In this document: positions 21,750 to 30,321 of the stretch, in pieces | Layout of the letters: each line of letters opens with the position of its first letter | Numbering within the stretch: position 1 is the stretch's first letter | NCBI RefSeq assembly: GCF_019443285.1 | Contig: NZ_CP080327.1 | Coordinates: 2,414,001-2,478,000 of the forward strand | DNA from: Aquisediminimonas profunda | GTDB taxonomy: Bacteria > Pseudomonadota > Alphaproteobacteria > Sphingomonadales > Sphingomonadaceae | DNA: 64,000 nt | Reading direction: 5' to 3' | The notes under the pieces: model-generated | What the model was told of the DNA's origin: nothing | Seen by the model: the letters and a program-made list of their open reading frames with translations, nothing else | The model's database searches: none | Program-made: the position numbers and the translations under genes

Positions 21750-23203
21750 GAAGACTCTGCCGCTCGCAGGCTGCGTATTGCCGCAACCTTGACCGCATCG
21801 ATGCGAAAGGTTCCGACCAGCCAAGCCATTGTCCCGCCGGCAAGTGCAATCAACGTCAGCACGAACCAGGCAAGCGCGCGAACCTTTTCGGGGGGCATTG
21901 CTTCCACCGGCAGCCCGACGGGAAATGCGATCAAGCCCAGGAAAGAGCCTGCCAGCAGCGCAACTGCACCGCTACCAAGCTGCAATCCTATGAACATGAA
22001 GCTGGCTACGGTGCCCTGCGCCGCGTGACCCGTGTTGTATTCGTGTTCATCGCCGATCTCGTAAGTCACGACGTTGAAAGGCACGACGTAAAGACCATAG
22101 GCGAGCCCGCCGAGGAAACGAAGTGAGCCAATCAGAAGGCCAATTGCCGCTGACCCTGCTGCAGGAGCTATGCCCGAGAGCGGCAAAAGAATTGCCAGTC
22201 CCTGCGCAGAGAAAAATGCCGTCAGACCCAGTGTCATTGCCCGCCGGCTGCTGAACATCTTCAGAAACAATGGGGAAAGAAACATTGCGAAAACCGAGCC
22301 AAATGTTGCCGCCATGAGCAACCGCGGCGTCCATGTCGGATCAAGCTGCCAGAAATAAGTCGCAAGATGCAGCGACAGCTGGTTGATTACCGAATTGACG
22401 AACAGCACGAGGAAAGCCACCGCAAGAAGCTTGCCGACATTGGGGGTGATCTTCATTGCCCCAATGAGCGTCTGCAACACTGCAACAGGGCCAGTGTGCG
22501 CGCCGTTTACCGTTGGCGACCTGTCTGCCGCCTCGACCAATCGGGCGCGTCGCATGGTTCCGAGCGCACCAATCAGCATCAGTGCGCCGCCAAGTCCCGC
22601 GACGAACAGACCGAAACCTGGGTAGGGTGCCGGGTTCAGCTGCGGGCGCGGGAAGGCAGCGGTGTGAACGAAGAACACCCCGAAAGCGATAGCCGGAACG
22701 GTCAGGATGATCAGTTGGTTTCCCATGTTGCGCAGCACCGCGACAAGCCGGCGCTCCTGCTCATCGCTCGTCAATTCTCCGCCAAGGGCATAGGCTGGCA
22801 CAGTCCAGAACGAAATGCCGCAGCGCGCCAGGAGGCCCCAGCCGAGCAGCCACGCAAGGATCTGCATCTGCGCCATCCCTGTCGGGGGTGCGAAGACCAT
22901 TGCAATGCCGATCGTGAAAGGCAGAATTGCCGCAAACATGAGGCTGTGTCGCCGTCCCAAACGGGTCCCGGTGAGCCGATCGGACAATGCGCCAATCCAC
23001 GGATCGACCAGCGTATCGAAGACAATGATGATTGAGATTGCAAGGCCGATCAGCCAGCCAGAGAGCCCCACCACCTGAGCATAGAAGAACAAGACAAAGG
23101 CATCCCAGGCGAAACTCTTGAGCAGTTCCGGCATGGCGCAGATCATCCAGGCCAGACGCTCCGGCCAGCTGAGGCGCTGCTGCATTGGCAGGGCTTGCGC
23201 CAT
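21746..23203 (-). CDS. GPH-family (MelB-like) glycoside:cation symporter
   Basis: A 485-residue membrane protein with about 12 hydrophobic segments. The GPH signature is visible in the first loop: DPWIGALSDRL followed by LGRRHSLMF. The family imports glycosides, pentosides or hexuronides with a cation. It heads the operon symporter-SnoaL-esterase, and its promoter carries the recurring palindrome (23249-23266), so it belongs to the proposed regulon. The substrate is probably a glycoside or released sugar. Confidence 0.8.
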   Translation of the reverse strand: MAQALPMQQRLSWPERLAWMICAMPELLKSFAWDAFVLFFYAQVVGLSGWLIGLAISIIIVFDTLVDPWIGALSDRLTGTRLGRRHSLMFAAILPFTIGIAMVFAPPTGMAQMQILAWLLGWGLLARCGISFWTVPAYALGGELTSDEQERRLVAVLRNMGNQLIILTVPAIAFGVFFVHTAAFPRPQLNPAPYPGFGLFVAGLGGALMLIGALGTMRRARLVEAADRSPTVNGAHTGPVAVLQTLIGAMKITPNVGKLLAVAFLVLFVNSVINQLSLHLATYFWQLDPTWTPRLLMAATFGSVFAMFLSPLFLKMFSSRRAMTLGLTAFFSAQGLAILLPLSGIAPAAGSAAIGLLIGSLRFLGGLAYGLYVVPFNVVTYEIGDEHEYNTGHAAQGTVASFMFIGLQLGSGAVALLAGSFLGLIAFPVGLPVEAMPPEKVRALAWFVLTLIALAGGTMAWLVGTFRIDAVKVAAIRSLRAAESS

Positions 23204-23248
23204 GGCCGCTTCTCCCGATCGAGCGCGGCTTATGCTTCCGCGCCTAAA

Positions 23249-23288
23249 TTAGAACACGGATTATTATAAGCATTTTAAAGATTGTCAA
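23249..23288 (-). promoter_or_regulatory. Promoter with degenerate palindromic operator for GPH symporter operon
   Basis: On the minus strand TTGACA (23288-23283) is followed after 14 bases by TATAAT (AATAAT at 17 bases). The operator copy TTAGAA-N6-TTATTA (23249-23266) lies at and just beyond the -10, which suits repression. The distance to the start codon is about 45 bases. Confidence 0.55.
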
Positions 23289-23959
23289 TTGGCCCGGAAA
23301 TAAGCGAGGCACATGCGCCCGAGTTCGCGCTTGAGCAGGTTCCAATCATAGTCATGGACTGCCTCTCCGCTTGATCCAAGACTCAGTTGGCGGGCCAGTG
23401 TGGCGAAGACGATGTGGTAGGCCGACTGAGCCTTGACCCTCGGGTCGCTACCGCCGAATTCGGAGGCGTGAGCGAGCATTGCCTCGGTCGAGTCATGCTC
23501 GGCGCGCAGCGCGTTCTCCTTGCCAGGCGCGGACACCTGAGGATCGTAACTCGCGCGCTCCATGGTCAATCTTAGCAAGGGGGCGTGGCGGCGCAGCACT
23601 TCCGCATAGCCTTCAACATAGGCCGGGACGAAACTTGCAAGGTCCTTGCAGTCCTTGGCCAGACGATCGAGCAGGGCGCTTTCCTCGGCGCGCAAGACTT
23701 CCAGCGCCTCTGCAATGACGCCACGGACCAGATTGTCCTTGCTTTCAAAGCGCAGGTAGATCGAGCCAATCGAAACCTGGCCGCGCTCGCTTACTTCCTG
23801 CAATGTGAATTCTTCGCTGCCACGTTCGAGCATCAATTCACGCCCTGCGGCGAGCATCCGTTCAAGCGACGCCTTGGATCGGCCCTGCTGCGGCTTTCGG
23901 CTCACATCCTCGACTGCAAAGGCCGGAGCTGTGCTCTTCTTCCTCAATCCACCATGCAT
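23285..23959 (-). CDS. TetR/AcrR-family regulator
   Basis: A TetR-type repressor of about 224 residues. The N-terminal HTH is clear (FTLQEVSERGQVSIGSIYLRF), preceded by a basic GRSKASLERML helix, with an all-helical ligand domain after it. ATG 23959 has AGGGA 7 bases upstream; ATG 23977 is an alternative. It is transcribed alone, between a transporter operon and an MFS gene. It is the only TetR-type protein in the window and thus a candidate to bind the palindromic operator, although its own upstream region lacks a copy. Confidence 0.85.
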   Translation of the reverse strand: MHGGLRKKSTAPAFAVEDVSRKPQQGRSKASLERMLAAGRELMLERGSEEFTLQEVSERGQVSIGSIYLRFESKDNLVRGVIAEALEVLRAEESALLDRLAKDCKDLASFVPAYVEGYAEVLRRHAPLLRLTMERASYDPQVSAPGKENALRAEHDSTEAMLAHASEFGGSDPRVKAQSAYHIVFATLARQLSLGSSGEAVHDYDWNLLKRELGRMCLAYFRAN

Positions 23960-24077
23960 GGAGCGATCCCTGTTCATTCAGCTGCAGCGCCCATGCGCCA
24001 CTTGTGCAAAAAGATAAACTGCGTTTCGACGCGAAATCAATCGGTGTGAGGCAGTTTTCAACTAAGGTGACACCTGA

Positions 24078-25295
24078 TCATGCTGTCCGTCCCCGACCTT
24101 GGCTGATGATGTGAAGGACAAAAGCAATCGCAGCCGCGCCGAGGCCAATCGAGCCCGCGGTCAGGAAAGCTCCCTGCATCGATCCAGTCTGCACATCGAG
24201 CGCATGGACCAGCCGCGGCGATTGCGACTGGGCGAGGAAGAAGGCCGCCGTCCAAACTCCCATGCCCAGGCCCCGATGGGTGTAGCTGAATTTGGTTTGG
24301 GCCCAGCTGATCAACGACGGCACGGTCATCCCTGCGGCGGTTTGCTGAACGATCAGGGCCAAGGCCATCGCGCTTGCCGATGTCGCAAGTCCCATCCCGG
24401 CGAGTCCGCCGCCAAGCAGAAGCAGGAATGTGCCGATCAGCACGCGATGGCCGCGATCGGCGAGGAGGCGAAATAGAAAGGCGCCGGCAAGAATGAATAG
24501 CTGGGGCACAAAGATGATCTTTGCATAGTCTTCAGAATCATTGATCCCGACCTCTGCAAAGACCAGTGCACCGTTGATGATGAAGACATAGTAGAGCAAT
24601 GACGCCAGCAGCGTAACTGCGGCAATCTGCACCAAAGCCAGCCACGGCACGGGCGATGATATGGACTGTTCGCCGTTCGCAGAAGCGAATTCCGCGCCAA
24701 TACGTCGGGCTGGCTCGTACAGCCATACCAGCATTGCGGCCCAGATCGGGAAGGCAACAAGGTAGACATAGAAGACGCCGTTCCACTGCAGCTTCGTGGC
24801 ATAGCCGACAATCAGCGCAACGATGCCTGCCAGAAACGGGCCCAAAAGCCCTTGAAGAAACAGCCAATTCTTGCGTCCCTGATCGTCCCAGTAGTCGCCA
24901 ATCAGGGTGTTGACGATTGTCAGAATTCCGGCCTCCGAGACGCCGAGCAGCAGGCGGGAAACATAAATATGGTCAAGGTTGTCGAGAACGAGAGGCGCTG
25001 CACCGAAGACGCCGTAAAAGGCGGTGCACAGCAGGAGCAGCGGCCGTCGTCCGAACCGATCGACCAGAAGTCCGGCGAAGGGGGCAAGCACCGCCATTGC
25101 CAGTCCTGGAGCGCCGATCATCGCCGGCACCTTGGCACGTGCTTCGGGGTCATTGGCGAAATGCTGAATCATTGTGGGCACTGCAGGTCCCATTGCCACG
25201 ATCGCAATGATGGGCAGGAAGGCTGCGATAACGATCGTGAGCCCCTGCGGGCGCAAGGTCAGATTTTGAGAGAAGGCCGATAGTTTATTCATCAT
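24078..25295 (-). CDS. MFS transporter
   Basis: A 405-residue major facilitator with about 12 membrane segments. The inter-segment 2/3 motif is GLLVDRFGRRPLLLL. Two adjacent ATG codons (25295, 25292) follow a GGGAAA sequence; either could be used. It is divergent from the Gfo/Idh operon across an operator copy at 25349-25366. Aromatic acids and sugars are both plausible substrates, and nothing in the sequence decides. Confidence 0.7.
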   Translation of the reverse strand: MMNKLSAFSQNLTLRPQGLTIVIAAFLPIIAIVAMGPAVPTMIQHFANDPEARAKVPAMIGAPGLAMAVLAPFAGLLVDRFGRRPLLLLCTAFYGVFGAAPLVLDNLDHIYVSRLLLGVSEAGILTIVNTLIGDYWDDQGRKNWLFLQGLLGPFLAGIVALIVGYATKLQWNGVFYVYLVAFPIWAAMLVWLYEPARRIGAEFASANGEQSISSPVPWLALVQIAAVTLLASLLYYVFIINGALVFAEVGINDSEDYAKIIFVPQLFILAGAFLFRLLADRGHRVLIGTFLLLLGGGLAGMGLATSASAMALALIVQQTAAGMTVPSLISWAQTKFSYTHRGLGMGVWTAAFFLAQSQSPRLVHALDVQTGSMQGAFLTAGSIGLGAAAIAFVLHIISQGRGRTA

Positions 25296-25348
25296 CTTTC
25301 CCTTGTCACTTCGTTCGATCGCGGCTTGACTGCCAAGGCTCTATCAAA

Positions 25349-25366
25349 CTAGAACGGCAATTACAA
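25349..25366. promoter_or_regulatory. Degenerate palindromic operator between MFS and Gfo/Idh operons
   Basis: CTAGAA, six bases, TTACAA: a degenerate copy in the 95-bp divergent region. A TTGACT lies upstream at 25326-25331 and TATAAC at 25368-25373 on the plus strand. Confidence 0.45.
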
Positions 25367-25390
25367 ATATAACAACGGTGGGATTTGGCA

Positions 25391-26506
25391 ATGCGGCGTT
25401 TGCGAATGGGAATGATTGGTGGTGGGCCAGGCAGCTTCATTGGGCCGATCCATCGCATCGCGGCTGAACTCGACCGTGAAATCGAGCTCGTCGCTGGATG
25501 CTTCTCCAGCCAGTCGGATCGCAGCCATGTGGCAGGGGAGAGCTACAGGATCGATCCCGCTCGTGCCTATGCAAGCCTCGATGCAATGTTTGCTGGTGAA
25601 AAGGCCAGACCAGACGGTATCGACTTTGTCAGCATCGTCAGCCCGAACCATCACCACTTGCCCGCGGCGCGCGCAGCGCTTGCCGCCGGCATACCGGTGA
25701 TCAGCGACAAACCTGCAACGGCCACATTGGCCGAGGCCCGAGAGCTGGCCGAATGCGTTGCCGCATCGGGGCTGGCCTATGGCTTGACGCACACCTATTC
25801 GGGTTACCCGCTTGTGCGAGAAGCGCGCGCGCGCATTGCTTCCGGCGCCTTGGGAGCCATTCGCAAGGTGGTGGTGGAATATCCGCAAGGCTGGTTGGCG
25901 GGCGATGCAGTAGGCAAGCAGGCCGAATGGCGCACCGATCCCGCCCGATCCGGGCCCGGAGGCTGCATCGGCGATATTGGTACCCACGCATTCCAGCTCG
26001 CGGAATTTGTGACCGGTCTGAATGTGACGGCATTGGTGGCGGATCTTGCCGCGGTCGTGCCGGGGCGAAAAGTGGACGATGATTGTTCGGTCCTGCTCCG
26101 GTTCGAAAATGGTGCGCGCGGCGTGTTGCTGGCCAGCCAGATTGAAGTCGGTGAAATGAACGGGCTCCGCATCCGGGTATATGGAGAAAAAGGCGGGCTT
26201 CTTTGGAAGCAGGAAGTGCCGAACACGCTCACGATCCATTCGCTCGATGGTCGCACCGAAATCGTGCATGCTGGCGGAACGCAACTTGGACCCGACGCGG
26301 CTTCGCGTACGCGCACCCCGACCGGGCATCCGGAAGGCTATCTCGAGGCGTTCGCGAACATCTACCGCGATTTCGCGGCTGCCTTGCGCGGGGAACCGGC
26401 GCCCTTGCTGCCAGGCATCGACGATGCTTTGCGAGGCATGACCTTTATCGACACTGCCATCAATGCCAGTCGCGAGAAATCCGGCTGGGTTGCCTTGACC
26501 GTCTGA
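25391..26506 (+). CDS. Gfo/Idh/MocA-family sugar dehydrogenase
   Basis: A 371-residue oxidoreductase. The Rossmann motif GMIGGGPGSFIG is at the N-terminus, the family motif (E/D)KP appears as ISDKPATATL, and the GGCIGDIGTHAFQLAEF catalytic segment supplies the conserved Asp and His. ATG 25391 is used; TTG 25385 is possible. Family members paired with TIM-barrel proteins oxidise or reduce C3 of sugars (for example 3-keto-trehalose or levoglucosan pathways). It is 14 bases upstream of such a TIM-barrel gene. Interconverting a sugar and its 3-keto form is the best inference. Confidence 0.82.
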   Translation: MRRLRMGMIGGGPGSFIGPIHRIAAELDREIELVAGCFSSQSDRSHVAGESYRIDPARAYASLDAMFAGEKARPDGIDFVSIVSPNHHHLPAARAALAAGIPVISDKPATATLAEARELAECVAASGLAYGLTHTYSGYPLVREARARIASGALGAIRKVVVEYPQGWLAGDAVGKQAEWRTDPARSGPGGCIGDIGTHAFQLAEFVTGLNVTALVADLAAVVPGRKVDDDCSVLLRFENGARGVLLASQIEVGEMNGLRIRVYGEKGGLLWKQEVPNTLTIHSLDGRTEIVHAGGTQLGPDAASRTRTPTGHPEGYLEAFANIYRDFAAALRGEPAPLLPGIDDALRGMTFIDTAINASREKSGWVALTV

Positions 26507-26520
26507 GAGGATTTAAGAAC

Positions 26521-27573
26521 ATGAAAACAATCATGGGCCCAGCAATCTTCCTTGCCCAATTTGTGGGCGACGAAGCTCCCTTCAATAGCCTTGAAGCCAT
26601 AGCTGACTGGGTTGCCGGACTGGGCTACAAAGGCATCCAGATACCGAGCTGGGATGAACGGCTCTTCAACCTGACACTGGCGGCAGAGAGTCAGACCTAT
26701 TGCGACGAGATCAAGGGAATGCTCGCCGACAAAGGCCTCTCGATCACGGAACTTTCGACGCATCTTCAGGGACAGCTTGTTGCAGTCCATCCGGCTTTCG
26801 ATGCGCAATTCGACGGGTTTGCGCCTGCTGCTGTGCACGGCAATCCCAAAGCGCGACAGGAATGGGGGGTCGCACAGGTCAAGAATGCGGCAAAGGCCAG
26901 CCGCAAATTGGGCCTTACGGCCCACGCGACGTTTTCAGGCGCGCTTGCCTGGCCCTATTTCTATCCTTGGCCGGCTCGCCCCGACGGTCTTGTTGAAGAT
27001 GCATTCGATGAACTCGCGCGGCGCTGGAAGCCAATCCTAGATGTGTTTGAGGATAATGGCGTCGATGCCGCCTATGAGATCCATCCGGGCGAGGATCTTC
27101 ATGACGGGGTGACGTTCGAAATGTTCCTTGATCGGGTGGGCAACCATCCGCGGGCCAATATCCTCTACGATCCCAGCCATTTCGTACTGCAGCAGCTCGA
27201 TTATCTTGCGTACATCGACATCTACCATTCGCGGATCAAATGCTTTCACGTGAAAGATGCCGAGTTTCGCCCCAATGGTCGCTCCGGGGTCTATGGCGGT
27301 TATCAGTCATGGGTGGACCGGCCGGGCCGGTTCCGCTCGCTCGGTGACGGGCAGGTCGACTTTCCGGCGATCTTTTCGAAAATGGCCGCCTATGATTTTC
27401 CCGGGTGGGCCGTACTCGAATGGGAATGCGCGCTGAAGCATCCAGAACAGGGCGCTGCAGAGGGCGCGCCGTTTATCGCCAAGCATATCATTCGAGTCAC
27501 GGAACACGCGTTTGATGATTTTGCCTCGGGCGGGGCGGACCGTGCGCTCAACCGCAAGCTGATGGGCATCTGA
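26521..27573 (+). CDS. Sugar phosphate isomerase/epimerase-like TIM-barrel protein
   Basis: A 350-residue xylose-isomerase-like TIM barrel, cytoplasmic. Probable metal ligands are Glu186/His188 (AYEIHPGEDLHDG), Asp217 (ILYDPSHFVLQ), His243 (CFHVKDAEF) and Glu300/Glu302 (LEWECALKHP). The start ATG 26521 follows GAGAGGATTTAAGAAC. It directly follows the Gfo/Idh gene; such pairs are known in 3-keto-sugar pathways where the barrel acts as lyase, hydratase or isomerase on the 3-keto compound. It lacks the EVHAP and IHGKFY motifs of the CGD alpha subunits, so it is a different subgroup. Confidence 0.75.
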   Translation: MKTIMGPAIFLAQFVGDEAPFNSLEAIADWVAGLGYKGIQIPSWDERLFNLTLAAESQTYCDEIKGMLADKGLSITELSTHLQGQLVAVHPAFDAQFDGFAPAAVHGNPKARQEWGVAQVKNAAKASRKLGLTAHATFSGALAWPYFYPWPARPDGLVEDAFDELARRWKPILDVFEDNGVDAAYEIHPGEDLHDGVTFEMFLDRVGNHPRANILYDPSHFVLQQLDYLAYIDIYHSRIKCFHVKDAEFRPNGRSGVYGGYQSWVDRPGRFRSLGDGQVDFPAIFSKMAAYDFPGWAVLEWECALKHPEQGAAEGAPFIAKHIIRVTEHAFDDFASGGADRALNRKLMGI

Positions 27574-27575
27574 CC

Positions 27576-29081
27576 TTGAGGCTGGCCATTGTCGCCATGC
27601 TTTTGGCAGCCCTGCCGGAGGGCGCAAAAGCGGATGCGACATTGGCCTTGCGACCATCGACATTTGTCCATGTTGCGACGACTGACCGGCGCTTTCTCTC
27701 CTACAATCTTGAAATGGCAGAACTGGTCGGTGCTCGCTTTTGGGCGCCATATCGCGATGACGGCAGCATGCCGGCTGAACGATTTGCGGCCCGCAAACCG
27801 CTTGATCTCAAGCATGCGAAGCGCCTCCGCTTGCTCGCACATGCGCTTGGTCCCGCCTATGTTCGCGTTAGCGGGACCTGGGCGAACAATGTCTGGTTCG
27901 CCGATTCAGGAGGTGCTGCACCGCCGGGTTTCAGTGGTGTGCTCACGCGAGGGCAGTGGGCCAATTTGGCGGCCTTCGCCCGTGCCTCTGACGCGCGCAT
28001 CGTCACCTCCTTCGCGGCGGGCAAGGGAACGCGCGATGCTGCCGGTGCATGGCAGCCAAAGGTGGCGCGATCTCTACTAAGGTTCAGTCGGAAGATCGGC
28101 GCTGATATCGCGGCTATCGAACCGATCAACGAAGCGAATTTCGGCGAGGAAGCGGGACTTCCCGTCGGTTATGGTCCCGAACGTTTCGCAGCGGACATTT
28201 CCGCCATGCGCGAACTTGTCGCGCGTGAGGCTCCGGGCATTCGCATTGTCGGGCCGAGCGCGACTGGCGATGTTCCCAACTTCCTGAATGACCGTGGACC
28301 CTATAAAATAACCAGCGAAGCCTTGCTCTCCGCAGAGCCCCGCGCCCGTTTCGATATCTATTCCTATCATCTCTACTCTGCCGCTTCCAAACGCTGCGCC
28401 GGATCGCATGCCGCGACCGTTGATGTTGCGACATCCCCGCGCTGGCTGGCGGTTGCGGATAAGGTCCATGCGGTCAACATCGGCCTGCGCGACCGTTTTG
28501 CGCCAGGGTCGCCCATTTGGTTGACCGAAATCGGCCAAGCGGCGTGTGGCGGTGATCCTTGGGCAGCAACCTTCGCTGACGTCTTTCGCTTCACCGACAA
28601 CGCCGGTCGACTGGCGCGGGCAGGGGCCTCTGCCATCTTTCACAACACACTGGCCGCCAGCGATTATGCCCTGATCGATGGCACGACGGGAGAGCCGAGG
28701 CCAAACTTTTGGGCGGCTTTGCTCTGGAAGCGATTGATGGGCGAGAGGGTGCTCGACACGGGTTCGCGAGAAGGCGAGTTACCCACTTATGCCCATTGCC
28801 TGCGGGGCACGAATGGCGGCGTGGCAATTGTCGCAATCAACCTGAAACGCGATTCGACGCAGAGTCTGGCGCTCGCTGGACGTGTCGTTGGCTACACGCT
28901 TGATGCCGAAACCTTCGCGTCGCCGACGGTAAGGCTGAACCAAAAAACTCTCCGACTGAGCGGCGATAAACTGCCAAGTCTGAAAGGCATTGACCTGCGG
29001 CCGGAACGCATTGAGCTACCGCCTGCAAGTGTCACATTCCTTGCGCTGCCGAACGCATCGAACGCAAATTGCCGGATTTAG
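27576..29081 (+). CDS. GH79-like glycosidase (beta-glucuronidase/heparanase type), exported
   Basis: About 501 residues with a signal peptide. The (beta/alpha)8 retaining glycosidase pattern of clan GH-A is present: acid/base Asn185-Glu186 in IEPINEANF and nucleophile Glu318 in PIWLTEIGQAACGG, followed by a C-terminal beta domain. This layout is that of GH79, whose plant and bacterial members hydrolyse beta-glucuronides, including flavone glucuronides. The start is a TTG at 27576, two bases after the preceding stop; ATG 27597 would cut into the signal peptide. It sits in the Gfo/Idh-isomerase operon. Family assignment is good, substrate inferred. Confidence 0.72.
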   Translation: MRLAIVAMLLAALPEGAKADATLALRPSTFVHVATTDRRFLSYNLEMAELVGARFWAPYRDDGSMPAERFAARKPLDLKHAKRLRLLAHALGPAYVRVSGTWANNVWFADSGGAAPPGFSGVLTRGQWANLAAFARASDARIVTSFAAGKGTRDAAGAWQPKVARSLLRFSRKIGADIAAIEPINEANFGEEAGLPVGYGPERFAADISAMRELVAREAPGIRIVGPSATGDVPNFLNDRGPYKITSEALLSAEPRARFDIYSYHLYSAASKRCAGSHAATVDVATSPRWLAVADKVHAVNIGLRDRFAPGSPIWLTEIGQAACGGDPWAATFADVFRFTDNAGRLARAGASAIFHNTLAASDYALIDGTTGEPRPNFWAALLWKRLMGERVLDTGSREGELPTYAHCLRGTNGGVAIVAINLKRDSTQSLALAGRVVGYTLDAETFASPTVRLNQKTLRLSGDKLPSLKGIDLRPERIELPPASVTFLALPNASNANCRI

Positions 29082-29158
29082 CCAGATGGCAGCGTTTGAC
29101 GTTTTTGCGGACATTGGCCTAGACCATTGCCTCTTATGCAGACCAAAGAGGTGGGAGC

Positions 29159-30109
29159 ATGAACCAATGGTCGAGGCGTACGGTAGTGGCCGGGTTTGTG
29201 GCTTTGGCCGGTAGCACGCAGCTGACCGGGAAGGGCCACGAGCGCGCGATCTTCAATCGCGGCAAGGCCCCGATTGGCCTTCAGCTCTACACTCTTGGCG
29301 ATGAATGGGTGAAGGACACGCCCGGCGTTTTCGGCGAACTTGCCCGTATCGGGATTCGTGAACTCGAGTTGCCCGGACTGATGGGCAAGACGCCCGCTGA
29401 CCTTCGGGCCGAAGCGGATCGGGCCGGTCTGCGATTTACTTCGTTTCACCTGCCTGCAATGCCGCTGTTCGATCCCAACGGCTTGTCGCTGCAATCGAGC
29501 GCAGCGCAAATTGCCGATGCATTGGGAATTCTGGGGACCACCGATGTCGTCGTTCCGCTTCCTCCGTTGCCGGCGGACTTCCAATTTGTTCCCGGCAAGA
29601 CCGGCCCGGCCGACCTCGCAGCAGCGGTCGCATCCGGGGGGGCGGATGCATGGAAGCGCTTCGCATCCTTGCTGAATGAAAAGGCAGCAGCCTTGACATC
29701 GCACGGCGTCACGCTGGGCTATCATAACCACAACGTCGAATTTTCCTCCGTCGGGAACACGACGCCTTGGGCCATTCTGCTGTCCGAGACGAATCCGGAT
29801 ACGGTATTCTTTGAACTTGATCTGGGCTGGGTTGCTGCGGCCGGACTCGACCCGGCGCGGGAAATTCGACGCCTTGGAAGGCGGGTGCGCTGGGTGCATG
29901 TGAAAGATCTGAAACCCACGACAAAGCCCAATTTTGCCCTCCAGATGGATCCTGCTGTAGTTGGCGACGGCAGCCAGGACTGGCCTGCCATATTCAGGGC
30001 CGCGGAGTCCGTTGGCGTTCGTCATTACTATATTGAGCAGGAACCGCCGTTTTCGATCCCCCGTATGGACGCGGTGCGGAACGGGTTCAGATTCCTTTCC
30101 CAGACTTGA
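29159..30109 (+). CDS. Tat-exported sugar isomerase/epimerase-like TIM-barrel protein
   Basis: A 316-residue TIM barrel with a twin-arginine signal (SRRTVVAGFVALAG), so it should act in the periplasm. The metal-site pattern is present: LELPG, YHNHNVEF, FFELDLGWV, WVHVKDLK and YYIEQE. Export of this fold is known for 3-keto-glycoside lyases/hydratases and is unexpected for a phosphorylated-sugar isomerase, so an unphosphorylated (keto) glycoside is the likely substrate. ATG 29159 has GGTGGGAGC upstream. It closes the 25.4-30.1 kb operon. Confidence 0.72.
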   Translation: MNQWSRRTVVAGFVALAGSTQLTGKGHERAIFNRGKAPIGLQLYTLGDEWVKDTPGVFGELARIGIRELELPGLMGKTPADLRAEADRAGLRFTSFHLPAMPLFDPNGLSLQSSAAQIADALGILGTTDVVVPLPPLPADFQFVPGKTGPADLAAAVASGGADAWKRFASLLNEKAAALTSHGVTLGYHNHNVEFSSVGNTTPWAILLSETNPDTVFFELDLGWVAAAGLDPAREIRRLGRRVRWVHVKDLKPTTKPNFALQMDPAVVGDGSQDWPAIFRAAESVGVRHYYIEQEPPFSIPRMDAVRNGFRFLSQT

Positions 30110-30133
30110 CCAGAATTTATATTCTAATATAAT
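30106..30133 (+). promoter_or_regulatory. Promoter with embedded palindromic operator for Rieske gene
   Basis: TTGACC (30106-30111), 16 bases, then a perfect TATAAT (30128-30133). The operator copy CCAGAA-N6-TTCTAA occupies 30110-30127, exactly the spacer between the two boxes. The -35 overlaps the stop codon of the preceding gene. A repressor bound here would exclude RNA polymerase. Confidence 0.75.
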
Positions 30134-30140
30134 TCAGCTC

Positions 30141-30257
30141 ATCTGCTTCGGCAGATAAAGCCAGGTAGCCGGACATCCGTCGCGGCTTGGGAGGATGCCC
30201 GCTGGAAGCGGAGCATCAGCTGCTGGCCTCAAGACGTTCCGCGGGAAAGTCCCGCGG
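30141..30257 (+). other. Structured 5' leader of the Rieske gene (two hairpins)
   Basis: The transcript from the promoter at 30106-30133 would have a leader of about 180 bases. It contains a hairpin ATCTGC-TTCG-GCAGAT (30141-30156) and a second perfect one, CCGCGGGA-AAG-TCCCGCGG (30239-30257). No Rho-independent T-run follows either, and no known riboswitch was recognised. Attenuation or mRNA stability are possible roles. Confidence 0.45.
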
Positions 30258-30321
30258 TGCCTTGCGGTTGATGCAGCGACTACCGTTCATTTTCCGCATC
30301 TTTGTTGCAGGGAGGAATGCG

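Noticed and set aside
23285-23959. Autoregulation of the TetR gene through the palindrome
   Set aside because: The 100 bases upstream of the gene contain no recognisable TTAGAA or TTCTAA arm pair.
25361-26329. 322-codon minus-strand open frame
   Set aside because: Antisense to the Gfo/Idh gene, with no motif of its own.
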